A stretch of 64,000 nt of DNA, taken from NCBI GenBank assembly GCA_020637055.1, contig JACJWR010000001.1, positions 372,001 to 436,000 of the forward strand, in the 5' to 3' direction. Position 1 is the first letter of the stretch, and every line of letters begins with the position of its first letter. This DNA is from Actinomycetota bacterium (GTDB taxonomy: Bacteria; Actinomycetota; Actinomycetes; S36-B12; UBA10799). The notes under the pieces are model-generated. The model searched no databases and had not been told where the DNA came from. It saw only the letters and a list, made by a program, of their open reading frames with translations. Shown here one piece after another: positions 16,412 to 25,667 of this stretch. The translations under genes were made by a program, and so were the position numbers.

Positions 16412-17851
16412 ATGGATGGGTCTAATCTCTTCGCGTCGGCCGCGCTCGATTTGGCACGTTGGCAATTCGGGATCACGACCGTCTACCACTTCTTCTTCGT
16501 GCCGGTCACGATCGGCTTGTCTTTCCTGGTCGCCGGCATGCAGACAGCGTGGGTGCGCACCGGCAAGGACAAGTACCTGCAGGCGACCAAGTTCTTCGGG
16601 AAGCTCTTCCTGATCAACTTCGCCATGGGCGTCGTCACCGGCATAGTCCAGGAGTTCCAATTCGGGATGAACTGGTCGGACTACTCGCGGTTCGTCGGGG
16701 ACGTGTTCGGCGCCCCGTTGGCAATCGAGGGTCTGCTCGCGTTCTTCCTGGAGTCGACCTTCTTGGGCCTGTGGATCTTCGGTTGGGATCGGCTCCCCAA
16801 GAAGTTGCACCTCGCGACCATCTGGCTGGCCGCCACCGGCACGTTGCTCTCGGCCTACTTCATCCTCGCCGCCAACTCCTTCATGCAGCACCCGGTCGGC
16901 TACGAATACAACCCGGTCACCAACCGCGCCGAGATGAACAACTTCGGCGAGATCCTCTTCCAGAACACGACGACGAGCGCCTTCATGCACGTCATCACCA
17001 CCTGTTTCCTGGTGGCGGGTGCGTTCGTGGGCGGCATCAGCGCCTGGCTGCTGTTCCGCGGTCGGAGCGTGGAGATGGCCCGCTCGACCCTCAAGCTCGG
17101 CATGATCACCACCCTGGTCGCGTTCGTGCTCGTCGGCATCACCGGCGACCACCAGGCCAAGATCATGGTGCAACAGCAGCCGATGAAGATGGCTGCCGCC
17201 GAAGCGCTCTACGAGACCTCCGCGCCGGCACCGTTCTCGATATTCACGGTGGGAACGTTGGACGGCTCGGAGCCGATCTTCGAGATCAAGATCCCGGATG
17301 CGCTGTCGTTCCTCGCCACCGGCACGCTGGACGGCGAGGTGCAGGGCATCAACAACCTGCAGGAGGAATTGGCCAACCAGTTCCCCGAAGAGGAATACGG
17401 CATCACCAACTTCGCACCCAACATCCCGATCACCTACTGGACCTTCCGCTTGATGATCGGCATGGGCGGATTGGCCTTCCTGTTCGCCGCGTACGCCCTG
17501 TGGGCCACCAGGAAGGGGCGGGTGCCGAGTTCGAAGTGGTTCGTCCGCGCCGCCATCCTGATGCCGCTGCTGCCGCTGCTCGGTGCTGCGTTCGGCTGGA
17601 TCTTCACCGAGATGGGACGTCAGCCTTGGGTGGTCTACGGATTGATGCCGACCGCGGCCGGCGTCTCGCCTGGGGTCTCCACCGGCTACGTGCTCACCAC
17701 CGTGGTGGTCTTCACGCTGCTGTACGCCGTGCTCGCCATCATCGAGGTCGGGCTGATCATCCGGGCGGTGAAGATCGGGCCACCGGAAGTGGTGCCCAAG
17801 GATCCGTACGACACGGATGCGCCTGACCGTCAACTGTCGGTGACGTACTAG
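16412..17851 (+). CDS. cydA: Cytochrome bd ubiquinol/menaquinol oxidase subunit I
   Basis: This 479-residue membrane protein carries the heme-bearing and quinol-oxidising subunit of the high-affinity terminal oxidase. His26 in VYHFFFVPVTIGLSF is the expected heme b595 ligand. The GRQPW motif is present in EMGRQPWVVYG, and a short-Q-loop architecture fits actinobacterial enzymes. The start at 16412 (MDGSNLFAS) is chosen by homology; an out-of-frame ATG at 16404 ends quickly. cydB follows 20 bp later. Confidence 0.95.
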   Translation: MDGSNLFASAALDLARWQFGITTVYHFFFVPVTIGLSFLVAGMQTAWVRTGKDKYLQATKFFGKLFLINFAMGVVTGIVQEFQFGMNWSDYSRFVGDVFGAPLAIEGLLAFFLESTFLGLWIFGWDRLPKKLHLATIWLAATGTLLSAYFILAANSFMQHPVGYEYNPVTNRAEMNNFGEILFQNTTTSAFMHVITTCFLVAGAFVGGISAWLLFRGRSVEMARSTLKLGMITTLVAFVLVGITGDHQAKIMVQQQPMKMAAAEALYETSAPAPFSIFTVGTLDGSEPIFEIKIPDALSFLATGTLDGEVQGINNLQEELANQFPEEEYGITNFAPNIPITYWTFRLMIGMGGLAFLFAAYALWATRKGRVPSSKWFVRAAILMPLLPLLGAAFGWIFTEMGRQPWVVYGLMPTAAGVSPGVSTGYVLTTVVVFTLLYAVLAIIEVGLIIRAVKIGPPEVVPKDPYDTDAPDRQLSVTY

Positions 17852-17871
17852 AAGGATCGGGACAACAGATC

Positions 17872-18957
17872 ATGGAACTCACCACCGTCTGGTTCATCCT
17901 CATCGCCGTCCTGTTCATCGGCTACTTCGTGCTCGAGGGATTCGACTTCGGCGTCGGCATGCTGCTCAAGGTGATCGGGAAGTCGGAGGCCGACCGGCGC
18001 GCCATCATCACCACGCTCGGTCCGGTCTGGGACGGCAACGAAGTGTGGCTGCTGGTGGGCGGCGGGGCCTTGTTCGCCGCCTTCCCCGAGTGGTACGCCA
18101 CGCTGTTCAGCGGTTTCTATCTGCCCCTCTTCCTGATCCTGGTCGCGCTGATCGTGCGCGGTGTGGCTTTCGAGTACCGCAGCAAGCGGTCCTCGCTGAA
18201 ATGGCGCGCCAACTGGGACAACGCCATCACCATCGCGTCCTTCGTACCAGCCTTGCTGTGGGGTGTGGCCTTCGCCAACCTCGTCCGCGGGGTTCCGGTG
18301 GAGCCCAACGAGGTGGCCGGGGCTGGCTTCCTCTACACCGGTGGCTTCTTCAACCTGCTCAACCCCTACGCCTTGCTGGGCGGCTTGGTGACGCTCACCC
18401 TCTTCCTCACCCATGGGGCGGTGTTCCTGGCGCTGAAGACGGCCGGCGACATCCAGCCGCGGGCGCAGAAGATCGCCATCCCGCTCGGACTCATCGCCGC
18501 CGTGCTCGCCGTCGTCTTCCTGCTGTGGACGCAGCTGGCCTACTCGGACAAGGCCTGGACCTGGGCGCTTGTGGTGGTCGCGGCACTCGCGTGGGTCGGC
18601 GGCATCGCCGCCAACTACCTCAAGCGCGACGGTTGGGCGTTCCTGCTCTCCGCCGTCACACTGGCCGTCGCGGTGGCCTTCCTGTTCTCCGTGTTGTACC
18701 CGAACCTGATGCCGTCGACGGTCAACGAGGCCTACTCGCTGACGATCGAGAACGGCTCCTCCACCGAGTACACCCTGCGGATCATGACCATCGTGGCGGT
18801 GATCTTCACGCCGATCGTGCTCGCCTACCAGGGTTGGACCTACTGGGTGTTCCGCAAGCGCGTCTCGCCGGCGGACATCCCCAACCCGCACGAGGGTTCC
18901 CTCGACTACCCGGACGAGGCCCAGGCAGCCGCAGCACACGCGGCCGCGAACAAGTAG
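17872..18957 (+). CDS. cydB: Cytochrome bd oxidase subunit II
   Basis: This 361-residue polytopic subunit pairs with CydA. Signatures are YFVLEGFDFGVGML near residue 20, TTLGPVWDGNEVWLLVGGGA at about 45-65 and PLFLILVALIVRGVAFEYR. The ATG follows AGAAGGATCGGGACAACAGATC after cydA, consistent with a single cydAB message. A long hairpin separates it from cydD. Confidence 0.95.
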   Translation: MELTTVWFILIAVLFIGYFVLEGFDFGVGMLLKVIGKSEADRRAIITTLGPVWDGNEVWLLVGGGALFAAFPEWYATLFSGFYLPLFLILVALIVRGVAFEYRSKRSSLKWRANWDNAITIASFVPALLWGVAFANLVRGVPVEPNEVAGAGFLYTGGFFNLLNPYALLGGLVTLTLFLTHGAVFLALKTAGDIQPRAQKIAIPLGLIAAVLAVVFLLWTQLAYSDKAWTWALVVVAALAWVGGIAANYLKRDGWAFLLSAVTLAVAVAFLFSVLYPNLMPSTVNEAYSLTIENGSSTEYTLRIMTIVAVIFTPIVLAYQGWTYWVFRKRVSPADIPNPHEGSLDYPDEAQAAAAHAAANK

Positions 18958-18974
18958 CCCGATCCGGCCGGCTC

Positions 18975-19016
18975 AACCGCCGCACGCGTGGGCGCACCAC
19001 GTCGCGTGCGGCGGTT
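18975..19016 (+). terminator. Long perfect hairpin between cydB and cydD
   Basis: AACCGCCGCACGCG (18975-18988) pairs perfectly with CGCGTGCGGCGGTT (19003-19016) around a 14-nt loop. No U-tract follows, so it is more likely an mRNA-stability or partial-termination element that lets cydAB exceed cydDC in abundance. Confidence 0.5.
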
Positions 19017-19043
19017 CCGGCTGCGTGACGGTACGGTGGGCGG

Positions 19044-20708
19044 GTGCGTCCGCTTGATCCGAGGTTGCTCACCTATGCCCGGGTGACCAGGAAGTTCCTC
19101 GTCGCATCAGTGATCATCGGCACCGCGATCGCACTGCTGGCCGTGGTCCAGGCCTTCGCCCTCGCCGGCATCATCACGGAGGTGTTCCAGGCCGGTGCCG
19201 GCCTGGCCGAGGTGACCGACGCGATCTGGGTGCTGGTCGCTGTCATCCTGGCCCGTGTCGCGTTGAGCTACCTGGCCGAGGTGGTGGCCAATTCCACGGC
19301 GGCCAAAGCGAAGAGCCAGTTGCGCACGGCGCTGCTCGACCACGTCATGAAACTGGGGCCGGTCTGGCTGGCGAGGCGGGGCGAGGGTGAACTCGCAGCG
19401 TTGACCACGCGCGGGATCAACGCCCTGGACGCCTACTACGCCAGGTACCTGCCGATGTTGGTGTTGGCCGTCACCGTGCCGATCGTCGGCGGTGTGACGA
19501 TCCTGACCCAGGACTTGTTGGCGGCGGTCATCGTGGCGCTGACGTTGCCGTTGATACCGGTCTTCATGGTGCTGGTCGGCCTCTACACCAAGGGTCGCGT
19601 CGATCGGCAGTGGCGGACACTCGGGGTGCTCAGCGGTCACTTCCTCGACGTCGTCGCCGGCTTGCCCACACTCGCCGTCTTCGGCCGGGCCAAGGCGCAG
19701 GCGGCGAACATCCGGCGGATCGGCGACGCCTACCGGGTGGCGACCCTGCGGGTGCTTCGTGTCTCCTTCCTCTCCTCGTTGGTGCTGGAGCTGCTGGCGA
19801 CGCTCTCGGTGGCGTTGATCGCGGTGTCCATCGGCTTGCGGCTGGTGGAGGGCAACTTCACCCTCTACGCCGGCCTGGTGGTGCTGATCCTCGCTCCGGA
19901 GGTATACCTTCCGCTGCGCATGGTGGGGGCCAACTTCCATGCTGCCGCCGAGGGTCTCGGGGCAGCTGAGGGCGTGTTCGAGGTGCTCGACACCGAACCC
20001 CCCGCGACGGGCAGCCGCACCGACGTCCCGGATCCGAGCCGGGTCGGGATCGAGATCCGCGACCTCTCGGTGGAGTATGCCGATCGGGGTGCGCCCGCTT
20101 TGGACGGCTTCTCCGGGCAGATCGCACCGGGCCGGATGACCGCCCTGGTCGGGCCGTCGGGTTCCGGCAAGACCACGCTGCTGAACGTGCTGCTCGGATT
20201 TGTGCAGCCCAACTCCGGTGAAGTGCGGATCGGTGACGTCGACTTGGCCGAACTCGATCCCGATGCTTGGCGGGCCCACGTGGCCTACGTCCCGCAGCGG
20301 CCACGCCTGCTGAGCATGAGCCTGCGGGACAACGTCGCACTCGGGGCCCCGGACGCCGACGACGACCGTATCGTCGCGGCGCTCACCGCGGCCGGGGCGA
20401 CCGACGTACTCGACTCCCTGCCAGATGGACTTGACACCCCACTCGGTGAAGGCGGCCACGGGTTGAGCGTGGGGCAGCAGCGGCGGGTCGCGGTGGCCCG
20501 GGCGCTGCTCCGGGACGCTCCGCTGGTGCTGCTGGATGAACCCACCGCCGCCCTCGACGTCGCCACCGAGGCGGATGTGCTCGCCGCGGTGAAGGAGCAC
20601 GCCCGAGGCAGAACCGTGGTGGTGGTGGCCCATCGCACCTCGCTGGCCGAGTTGGCCGATGACGTGGTGGTGGTGCCGGAAACCGGTGCGATCCGGGTGG
20701 TCGAATGA
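19044..20708 (+). CDS. cydD: ABC transporter CydD (cytochrome bd assembly, heterodimer with CydC)
   Basis: This 554-residue half-transporter has an N-terminal six-helix membrane domain (to about residue 320) and a C-terminal ATPase with Walker A GPSGSGKTTL, signature LSVGQQRRVAVARAL and Walker B LVLLDEPTAALD. CydDC exports reduced thiols or related factors needed to assemble cytochrome bd. The GTG start gives MRPLDPRLLTYARVTRKFL. It overlaps cydC by ATGA, so the two are translationally coupled. Confidence 0.93.
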   Translation: MRPLDPRLLTYARVTRKFLVASVIIGTAIALLAVVQAFALAGIITEVFQAGAGLAEVTDAIWVLVAVILARVALSYLAEVVANSTAAKAKSQLRTALLDHVMKLGPVWLARRGEGELAALTTRGINALDAYYARYLPMLVLAVTVPIVGGVTILTQDLLAAVIVALTLPLIPVFMVLVGLYTKGRVDRQWRTLGVLSGHFLDVVAGLPTLAVFGRAKAQAANIRRIGDAYRVATLRVLRVSFLSSLVLELLATLSVALIAVSIGLRLVEGNFTLYAGLVVLILAPEVYLPLRMVGANFHAAAEGLGAAEGVFEVLDTEPPATGSRTDVPDPSRVGIEIRDLSVEYADRGAPALDGFSGQIAPGRMTALVGPSGSGKTTLLNVLLGFVQPNSGEVRIGDVDLAELDPDAWRAHVAYVPQRPRLLSMSLRDNVALGAPDADDDRIVAALTAAGATDVLDSLPDGLDTPLGEGGHGLSVGQQRRVAVARALLRDAPLVLLDEPTAALDVATEADVLAAVKEHARGRTVVVVAHRTSLAELADDVVVVPETGAIRVVE

Positions 20709-22408
20709 CGACGTCCAAGCAGTCCGAGGCCCCGACGCCCGGAGCGGAGCAGGACCCGAGCGAAGGAGCGATCCGCCGCCTCATGCGGTTGTCGCGGCCG
20801 GTCAGCGGCCGGTTGGTGCTGGCGGCGATCCTCGGCGCCCTCGCGGTGGGTTCCAGCGTCGGGTTGCTGGCGACCAGTGCCTGGTTGATTTCGCGGGCCT
20901 CCGAGCAGCCCCCCGTGCTCTTCCTGACCATCGCCGTGGTGAGCGTGCGGGCCTTCGGCATCGGCCGAGCGGTGTTCCGCTACGCGGAGCGACTCGTCAG
21001 CCACGACGCTGCCTTCCGCACCCTGACCGACATGCGGGTCTCGATCTACTCCCGGCTGGCCGACAACGGTCCGGTGGCCCTGCGTCCCTACCGGCGCGGC
21101 GACCTGCTCAGCCGCCTCGTGGCGGATGTCGATTCGGTGCAGGACCTCTCCCTACGGGTACTGGTGCCCGGACTCGCCGGCTTCATCGTCGCGGCCGGTT
21201 CGGTGGCGTTGGCCGTCTGGTTGTTGCCGGCCGCCGGGGCCATCCTCGCGGTGGCGCTGATCGTCGGCGGGGTGGCGGTTCCCTGGCTGACCATGCGCAC
21301 CGGTGCCGCCTCAGCCGCCCGCCTCGCACCGGTGCAAGGCCGGATGACGTCCGAGGTGGTCGACCTGTTCTCCGGTGCCGCCGATGTGATGAGTTGCGGC
21401 GCCGGACGCCGGATGGTCGCCCGGATCGAGGCCACCGACGACGAGTTCACCCGCGTGCAGTCCGAAGGTGCCGCGGCTGCCGGGTTGGCGGCGGCGCTGG
21501 GTGCGGCCGCCCAGGGCGCCGCTGTGGTGGGCGCCGTACTGGTTGCGGTGCCCGCGGTGCGCAGCGGCGATCTCAGCGGCGTGAACCTCGCGGTGGTGGT
21601 GCTGCTGCCGCTGGCTGCCTACGAAGCGGTGGTCAACCTGCCGACTGCTGCGCTGGCGCTGCTGCGGGTGCGTTCCTCCGCCGAGCGGGTGTTCGAGGTC
21701 ATCGACACGCCGCCGGCGGTGACCGAAACGTCGGCACCGAAACCGCTTCCCGCGCCCGCCGACGGGGTGCGACGGGTCGAATTGCGCGACGTCGCGGCCC
21801 ACTATCCCGGAGCCGATCGGGATGCTGTCAGCGGCGTCGACCTGACGCTCCGCACCGGCTCCACCACCGCACTTGTGGGTCCGAGCGGGGCCGGCAAGTC
21901 CACGATCGCATCGGTGCTCGAACGTTTCCTGGACTACGACGGCCGGGTGACCCTCGACGGCACCGAACTGGCCGAACTCGACTCCGACCAGGTCCGGACG
22001 GTCATCGGTCTGTGTGCGCAGGATGCGCACGTCTTCGACACCACGATCGGGGAGAACGTTCGTTTGGCCAACCGGTCGGCCGACGACGTGGCGGTGCTGG
22101 CCGCGCTCGACGCGGCCCGGCTCGGTGATTGGGTGGCGGCACAACCCGACGGTCTCGACGCCGCGGTCGGAATGCACGGTGCGGCACTGTCGGGCGGACA
22201 GCGGCAACGGCTGGCACTCGCCCGGGCCCTGATCGCCGATTTCGACGTGCTCGTGCTCGACGAACCGACTGAACACCTCGATGCGGAGACGGCCGCCGCG
22301 TTGATGGCGGATCTGCGGGCAGCTACCGCCGGGAAAGCCGTGCTGCTCATCACTCATCGGCCGGCCGATGCCGCCAGCGCCGACCGTATCGTCGAGGTCG
22401 GTCGGTGA
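20705..22408 (+). CDS. cydC: ABC transporter CydC (cytochrome bd assembly)
   Basis: This 567-residue partner of CydD has an N-terminal polar tail, a membrane domain at about residues 35-320 (VGLLATSAWLISRASEQPPV is a CydC-like helix) and an ATPase domain. The ATPase shows Walker A GPSGAGKST, signature LSGGQRQRLALARALI and Walker B VLVLDEPTEHLDAET. Its ATG lies in the cydD stop, and its TGA overlaps the GTG of the dosS-like gene by 4 bp, tying the sensor kinase to the cyd operon. Confidence 0.93.
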   Translation: MTTSKQSEAPTPGAEQDPSEGAIRRLMRLSRPVSGRLVLAAILGALAVGSSVGLLATSAWLISRASEQPPVLFLTIAVVSVRAFGIGRAVFRYAERLVSHDAAFRTLTDMRVSIYSRLADNGPVALRPYRRGDLLSRLVADVDSVQDLSLRVLVPGLAGFIVAAGSVALAVWLLPAAGAILAVALIVGGVAVPWLTMRTGAASAARLAPVQGRMTSEVVDLFSGAADVMSCGAGRRMVARIEATDDEFTRVQSEGAAAAGLAAALGAAAQGAAVVGAVLVAVPAVRSGDLSGVNLAVVVLLPLAAYEAVVNLPTAALALLRVRSSAERVFEVIDTPPAVTETSAPKPLPAPADGVRRVELRDVAAHYPGADRDAVSGVDLTLRTGSTTALVGPSGAGKSTIASVLERFLDYDGRVTLDGTELAELDSDQVRTVIGLCAQDAHVFDTTIGENVRLANRSADDVAVLAALDAARLGDWVAAQPDGLDAAVGMHGAALSGGQRQRLALARALIADFDVLVLDEPTEHLDAETAAALMADLRAATAGKAVLLITHRPADAASADRIVEVGR

Positions 22409-24105
22409 GTGCGGACCCCGGCCGCCCGAGTGCCTCGGCCAGTCTGGTGTCGGCAGTGGTGGCGGTCGCGGATGGCCTCGACCTCGACGAGACCCTGCAC
22501 CGTATCGTCACCACGGCAGCCGACCTGGTGGACGCCCGCTACGGGGCACTCGGGGTGCTCGATGCGACCGGTCGGGTCTCGCGGTTCGTCTACGTCGGCA
22601 TCGACGAGGCCGTCGCGGAGCGGATCGGACCATTGCCGCAGGGTCGGGGGATCCTCGGCATCCTGCGTCGGCAGGATGCGCCCATCCGACTGGCCGACCT
22701 GACGACTCACCCCGATTCCGCAGGGTTCCCGGCCGGTCACCCGCCGATGCGGAGCTTCCTGGGGGTGCCGATCCGGATTCGGGGTGAGGTCTACGGCAAC
22801 CTCTATCTCTGCGACAAGTCGCACGGGGAGTTCACCGTCGACGATGAGGAGTTGGTGTCGGCGCTCGCGGCGGCCGCCGGGGTCGCCATCCGCAACGCCG
22901 CCCTGTTCGCCCGCAGCCGCCGCCGGCAACGGTGGCAGCAGGCCGTCACTGCGGTGGACAGCATGGTGCTGGCCGGTGGTGATCCCTCCGACGTCACCGC
23001 CGAGGCGGCGCGGCGTGCGTGCGGTCTGGCGTCGGCTGCGATGGCCGCGGTCGCATTGCCCGATGAACATGGTGATCTGCGTTGGGTGGCGGTGAAGACC
23101 GCCGACGGCGACCCTCGAAACGGCGATCGACGCTGGTCGGTGCTGCATTCGAGGCTCCCGACCGATGCCTCCGCCCGGCTCGACGCGCTTTCCCGGCTGG
23201 TCGGTCGACCGGTGCCTGAAAGCCATCCGGTGGTCGACGTCTACACCGGTGGCCAACCGCTCAAGGGTCTCTCGGAGCGGCTCGACGATGAGCCGCTGTT
23301 CGGCCCGGCGCTGGTGCTGCCGCTGCGGGCCAGGACCGAAATCCTCGGCGTGCTGCTGCTGCGCCGATTCGACGGCGACGAGGCGTTCGACGCGGAGGTG
23401 ACCGAACTGGCCGAAGCCTTCTGCGCCCAGACTGCGGTCGCGCTGTCGTTCGGGGCCGAGCGGCGGGAGCGGGAGCGGCTGGCGGTGTTCGAGGAACGCG
23501 ATCGAATCGCCAGGGATCTGCACGACTTGGTCATCCAGCGGCTCTTCGCCACCGGCATGATGCTCGAGGGTGCGGCCAGGGTCGATGCCATCCCGCCGGT
23601 GCTGGCCGACCGTATCGGCGCGGCGGTGGACGAACTCGACGGCACCATCCGGGAGATCCGTACCACCATCTTCGACCTGCACGACGTACCCGAAGGGCCC
23701 AGTTGGGTCGGCGTTCGTGCGCGGGTGTTGGCCGAGGTCGATCGCGCCGCCGGCGGCGGTGGCCCCAAGCCGGCTGTCACCTTCGCCGGTCCGGTCGACA
23801 CCCTGGTCGATACGAATCTCGCGAGTCACCTGATCGCAGCACTGCGGGAAGGATTGAGCAATGCCGTGCGGCACTCCGGCGGCACACCCAATGCGGTCCA
23901 CGTCGGCGCCACCGACGGGGTGCTGTCGCTGCTCGTGCGCGACAACGGCCGCGGTCTACCCGATGACCGACAGCTGCAACTGTCGGGGCTGGCGAACCTC
24001 ACGTCCCGGGCCAGGTCGTTGGGCGGGGATTGCGTCGTCGCCAATCGTTCGACGACCCGGGGCGCCGAACTGCACTGGTGGATCCCGCTGGAAGTGGCGA
24101 CCTGA
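22405..24105 (+). CDS. dosS: DosS/DosT-like heme-GAF sensor histidine kinase
   Basis: This 566-residue protein has GAF-A (about residues 28-165), GAF-B (about 185-355), a HisKA_3 domain with His373 in RIARDLHDLVIQRLFATGMM, and a HATPase_c domain (NAVRHSGG, DNGRGLPDD). In GAF-A, HPPMRSFLGVPIRIR has His112 and GNLYLCDK has Tyr134. Their 22-residue spacing equals that of the heme-ligand His149 and distal Tyr171 of mycobacterial DosS, so heme binding and O2/NO/redox sensing are predicted. It overlaps cydC by 4 bp. The gene name is by homology. Confidence 0.88.
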   Translation: MSADPGRPSASASLVSAVVAVADGLDLDETLHRIVTTAADLVDARYGALGVLDATGRVSRFVYVGIDEAVAERIGPLPQGRGILGILRRQDAPIRLADLTTHPDSAGFPAGHPPMRSFLGVPIRIRGEVYGNLYLCDKSHGEFTVDDEELVSALAAAAGVAIRNAALFARSRRRQRWQQAVTAVDSMVLAGGDPSDVTAEAARRACGLASAAMAAVALPDEHGDLRWVAVKTADGDPRNGDRRWSVLHSRLPTDASARLDALSRLVGRPVPESHPVVDVYTGGQPLKGLSERLDDEPLFGPALVLPLRARTEILGVLLLRRFDGDEAFDAEVTELAEAFCAQTAVALSFGAERRERERLAVFEERDRIARDLHDLVIQRLFATGMMLEGAARVDAIPPVLADRIGAAVDELDGTIREIRTTIFDLHDVPEGPSWVGVRARVLAEVDRAAGGGGPKPAVTFAGPVDTLVDTNLASHLIAALREGLSNAVRHSGGTPNAVHVGATDGVLSLLVRDNGRGLPDDRQLQLSGLANLTSRARSLGGDCVVANRSTTRGAELHWWIPLEVAT

Positions 24106-24107
24106 CC

Positions 24108-24770
24108 TCAGTCGGATCGGTGCTCGTGCATCCGCACCACGTACGCCGCCGCCTGGGTGCGGCGCTCGAGCCCGAGTTTGCCGAGCAGTGAACTGACGTA
24201 GTTCTTCACCGTCTTCTCCGCCAAATGCAGGCGCTCGCCGATCTGACGGTTGGTGAGTCCTTCCCCGATCAGTTCCAGAATCCGCCGCTCCTGGGCAGTC
24301 AGGCTGGAGAGCCGGCTGTCGGCCTCCTGGGCGCCGCGCAACTTGGCGAGGACTCGCGCCGTGGCAACCGGATCCAGCAGCGATCTGCCGGCCGCCACGC
24401 TCCGGATCGCCCCCACCAGGTCGTGGCCGCGGATGTCCTTGAGGCAATAACCCGAGGCGCCCGCCATGATCGAGTCGAACAGCGCCTCGTCGTCGGCGTA
24501 GGACGTGAGCATGAGCGCCTGCACGGTGGGATCGTGGCTGCGTACCTCCCGGCAGACCTCCACCCCGGAGCCGTCCGGCAGCCGCACGTCGAGCACCGCG
24601 ACGTGCGGCCTCGTGGCTTTGATCCGGGTGACCGCCTCCTTGGCGGTGCCGGATTCCCCCACCACGGTGATGTCCGACTCGATGCTCAGCAACTCCGCCA
24701 GTCCGCGGCGCACCACTTCATGGTCGTCGAGCAGGAAAACGCGGATCTGGTCCGGGGGCTCGGGGGACAC
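24108..24770 (-). CDS. dosR: DosR/DevR-like NarL-family response regulator
   Basis: This 220-residue regulator has a receiver domain with DD (15-16), phosphoacceptor Asp61 in HVAVLDVRLPDGSG and Lys in GYCLKDIRGHDL. A LuxR-type HTH follows (SLTAQERRILELIGEGLTNR, then AEKTVKNYVSSLLGKL). MLTSYADDEALFDSIMAGAS and GRSLLDP are typical of DosR. It converges on the DosS-like kinase with a 2-bp gap, so the pair is not one operon. The GTG at 24770 is preferred because TATGGT, 7 nt upstream, overlaps the alternative ATG at 24782. The likely target is the box before cydA. Confidence 0.87.
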   Translation of the reverse strand: MSPEPPDQIRVFLLDDHEVVRRGLAELLSIESDITVVGESGTAKEAVTRIKATRPHVAVLDVRLPDGSGVEVCREVRSHDPTVQALMLTSYADDEALFDSIMAGASGYCLKDIRGHDLVGAIRSVAAGRSLLDPVATARVLAKLRGAQEADSRLSSLTAQERRILELIGEGLTNRQIGERLHLAEKTVKNYVSSLLGKLGLERRTQAAAYVVRMHEHRSD

Positions 24771-24793
24771 GCCACTCACCATACCCGTGTCCG

Positions 24794-25630
24794 CTACGGG
24801 GCCACGTTGAAGTTGGTGAGCAGCCGCTCGGTCAACTCCGGATCGCCTTCAGCTCTCGGCGAGCCGATCTCCGGGTAGGCCCGGCCGGCGCTCCGAGCCA
24901 CGAAGGTCGGCCAGTCCATGGTCAGTCGCACCGTCGGTTCTGCGGGCGGCTCGATCAGGCGTCCCCGGCCGTTGTCATCGGCGGTCACCGCGGCGACGAA
25001 CTCCACGCCGGGGCCGGTCACCGTCACCTCTGCGGTAGCTCCGGCTGGGGCTTTGACGTCTCGGGCCCACGTCCGCTCGAGCCCGGACAGCATTCGATCG
25101 GCCGCGACCCATGCGGCCGGGGTTCCCAAGTCGCCCGGCTCGCCGATACCCGCGCGGATGTCCTGGTCGTGCACCCAGATGTCGAAGCAGCGCATGCGGA
25201 TCACCACCCCGCGCGGCAGTTCCCAGCCGCCTGGCCCCCGGACGATGTCCCCGAGCGCGCCCGGTTCCTCGGCGAGCGCCTCCCGACGGGCCGCGATGGT
25301 CTTGCGGAGCTCGGCGGTGACCTCGGCCTGCGGTACACCTCGGCGCATGGCCACCGCCAGTTCGGTGTAGCGGCTGAACAGGTCGTCGGCGTGCGGCAGT
25401 TGCTCCCAGTCCAGATCGGCACTCGGGGTCGGGTCGCCGAGCAGGTCCCGCTCGATCCCCACCACGTGGGCCACGATGTCGGCGTTGCTCCACCCGGGGA
25501 GCACGCTCGGTGCCGCCCATTGCTCGGCGGAGAGGGACTCGGCGAGGTCGGCGAAGGGCTCGACCGCGCTCAACCAGGCTTCGATCAGTTGCGGGTAGGT
25601 GGCCTCGTGCAGCTGGAGTTGGGGCGCCAT
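24794..25630 (-). CDS. Mycothiol-dependent maleylpyruvate isomerase-like (DinB-fold) protein
   Basis: This 278-residue protein has the N-terminal DinB/MDMPI helical bundle with LPGWSNADIVAHVVGIERDL (metal-ligand His near residue 55) and DIWVHDQDIRAGIGEPGDLG, plus a C-terminal SCP2-like domain ending VRLTMDWPTFVARSAGR. Such proteins use mycothiol as cofactor in isomerisation or thiol transfer, but the substrate is not known. TACCGT lies 6 nt before the ATG, indicating a leaderless message; the GTG two codons upstream is less likely. Confidence 0.8.
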   Translation of the reverse strand: MAPQLQLHEATYPQLIEAWLSAVEPFADLAESLSAEQWAAPSVLPGWSNADIVAHVVGIERDLLGDPTPSADLDWEQLPHADDLFSRYTELAVAMRRGVPQAEVTAELRKTIAARREALAEEPGALGDIVRGPGGWELPRGVVIRMRCFDIWVHDQDIRAGIGEPGDLGTPAAWVAADRMLSGLERTWARDVKAPAGATAEVTVTGPGVEFVAAVTADDNGRGRLIEPPAEPTVRLTMDWPTFVARSAGRAYPEIGSPRAEGDPELTERLLTNFNVAP

Positions 25631-25667
25631 GTCCACACGGTACCCGGGCCGGGCGGTTCCGGGCCTG

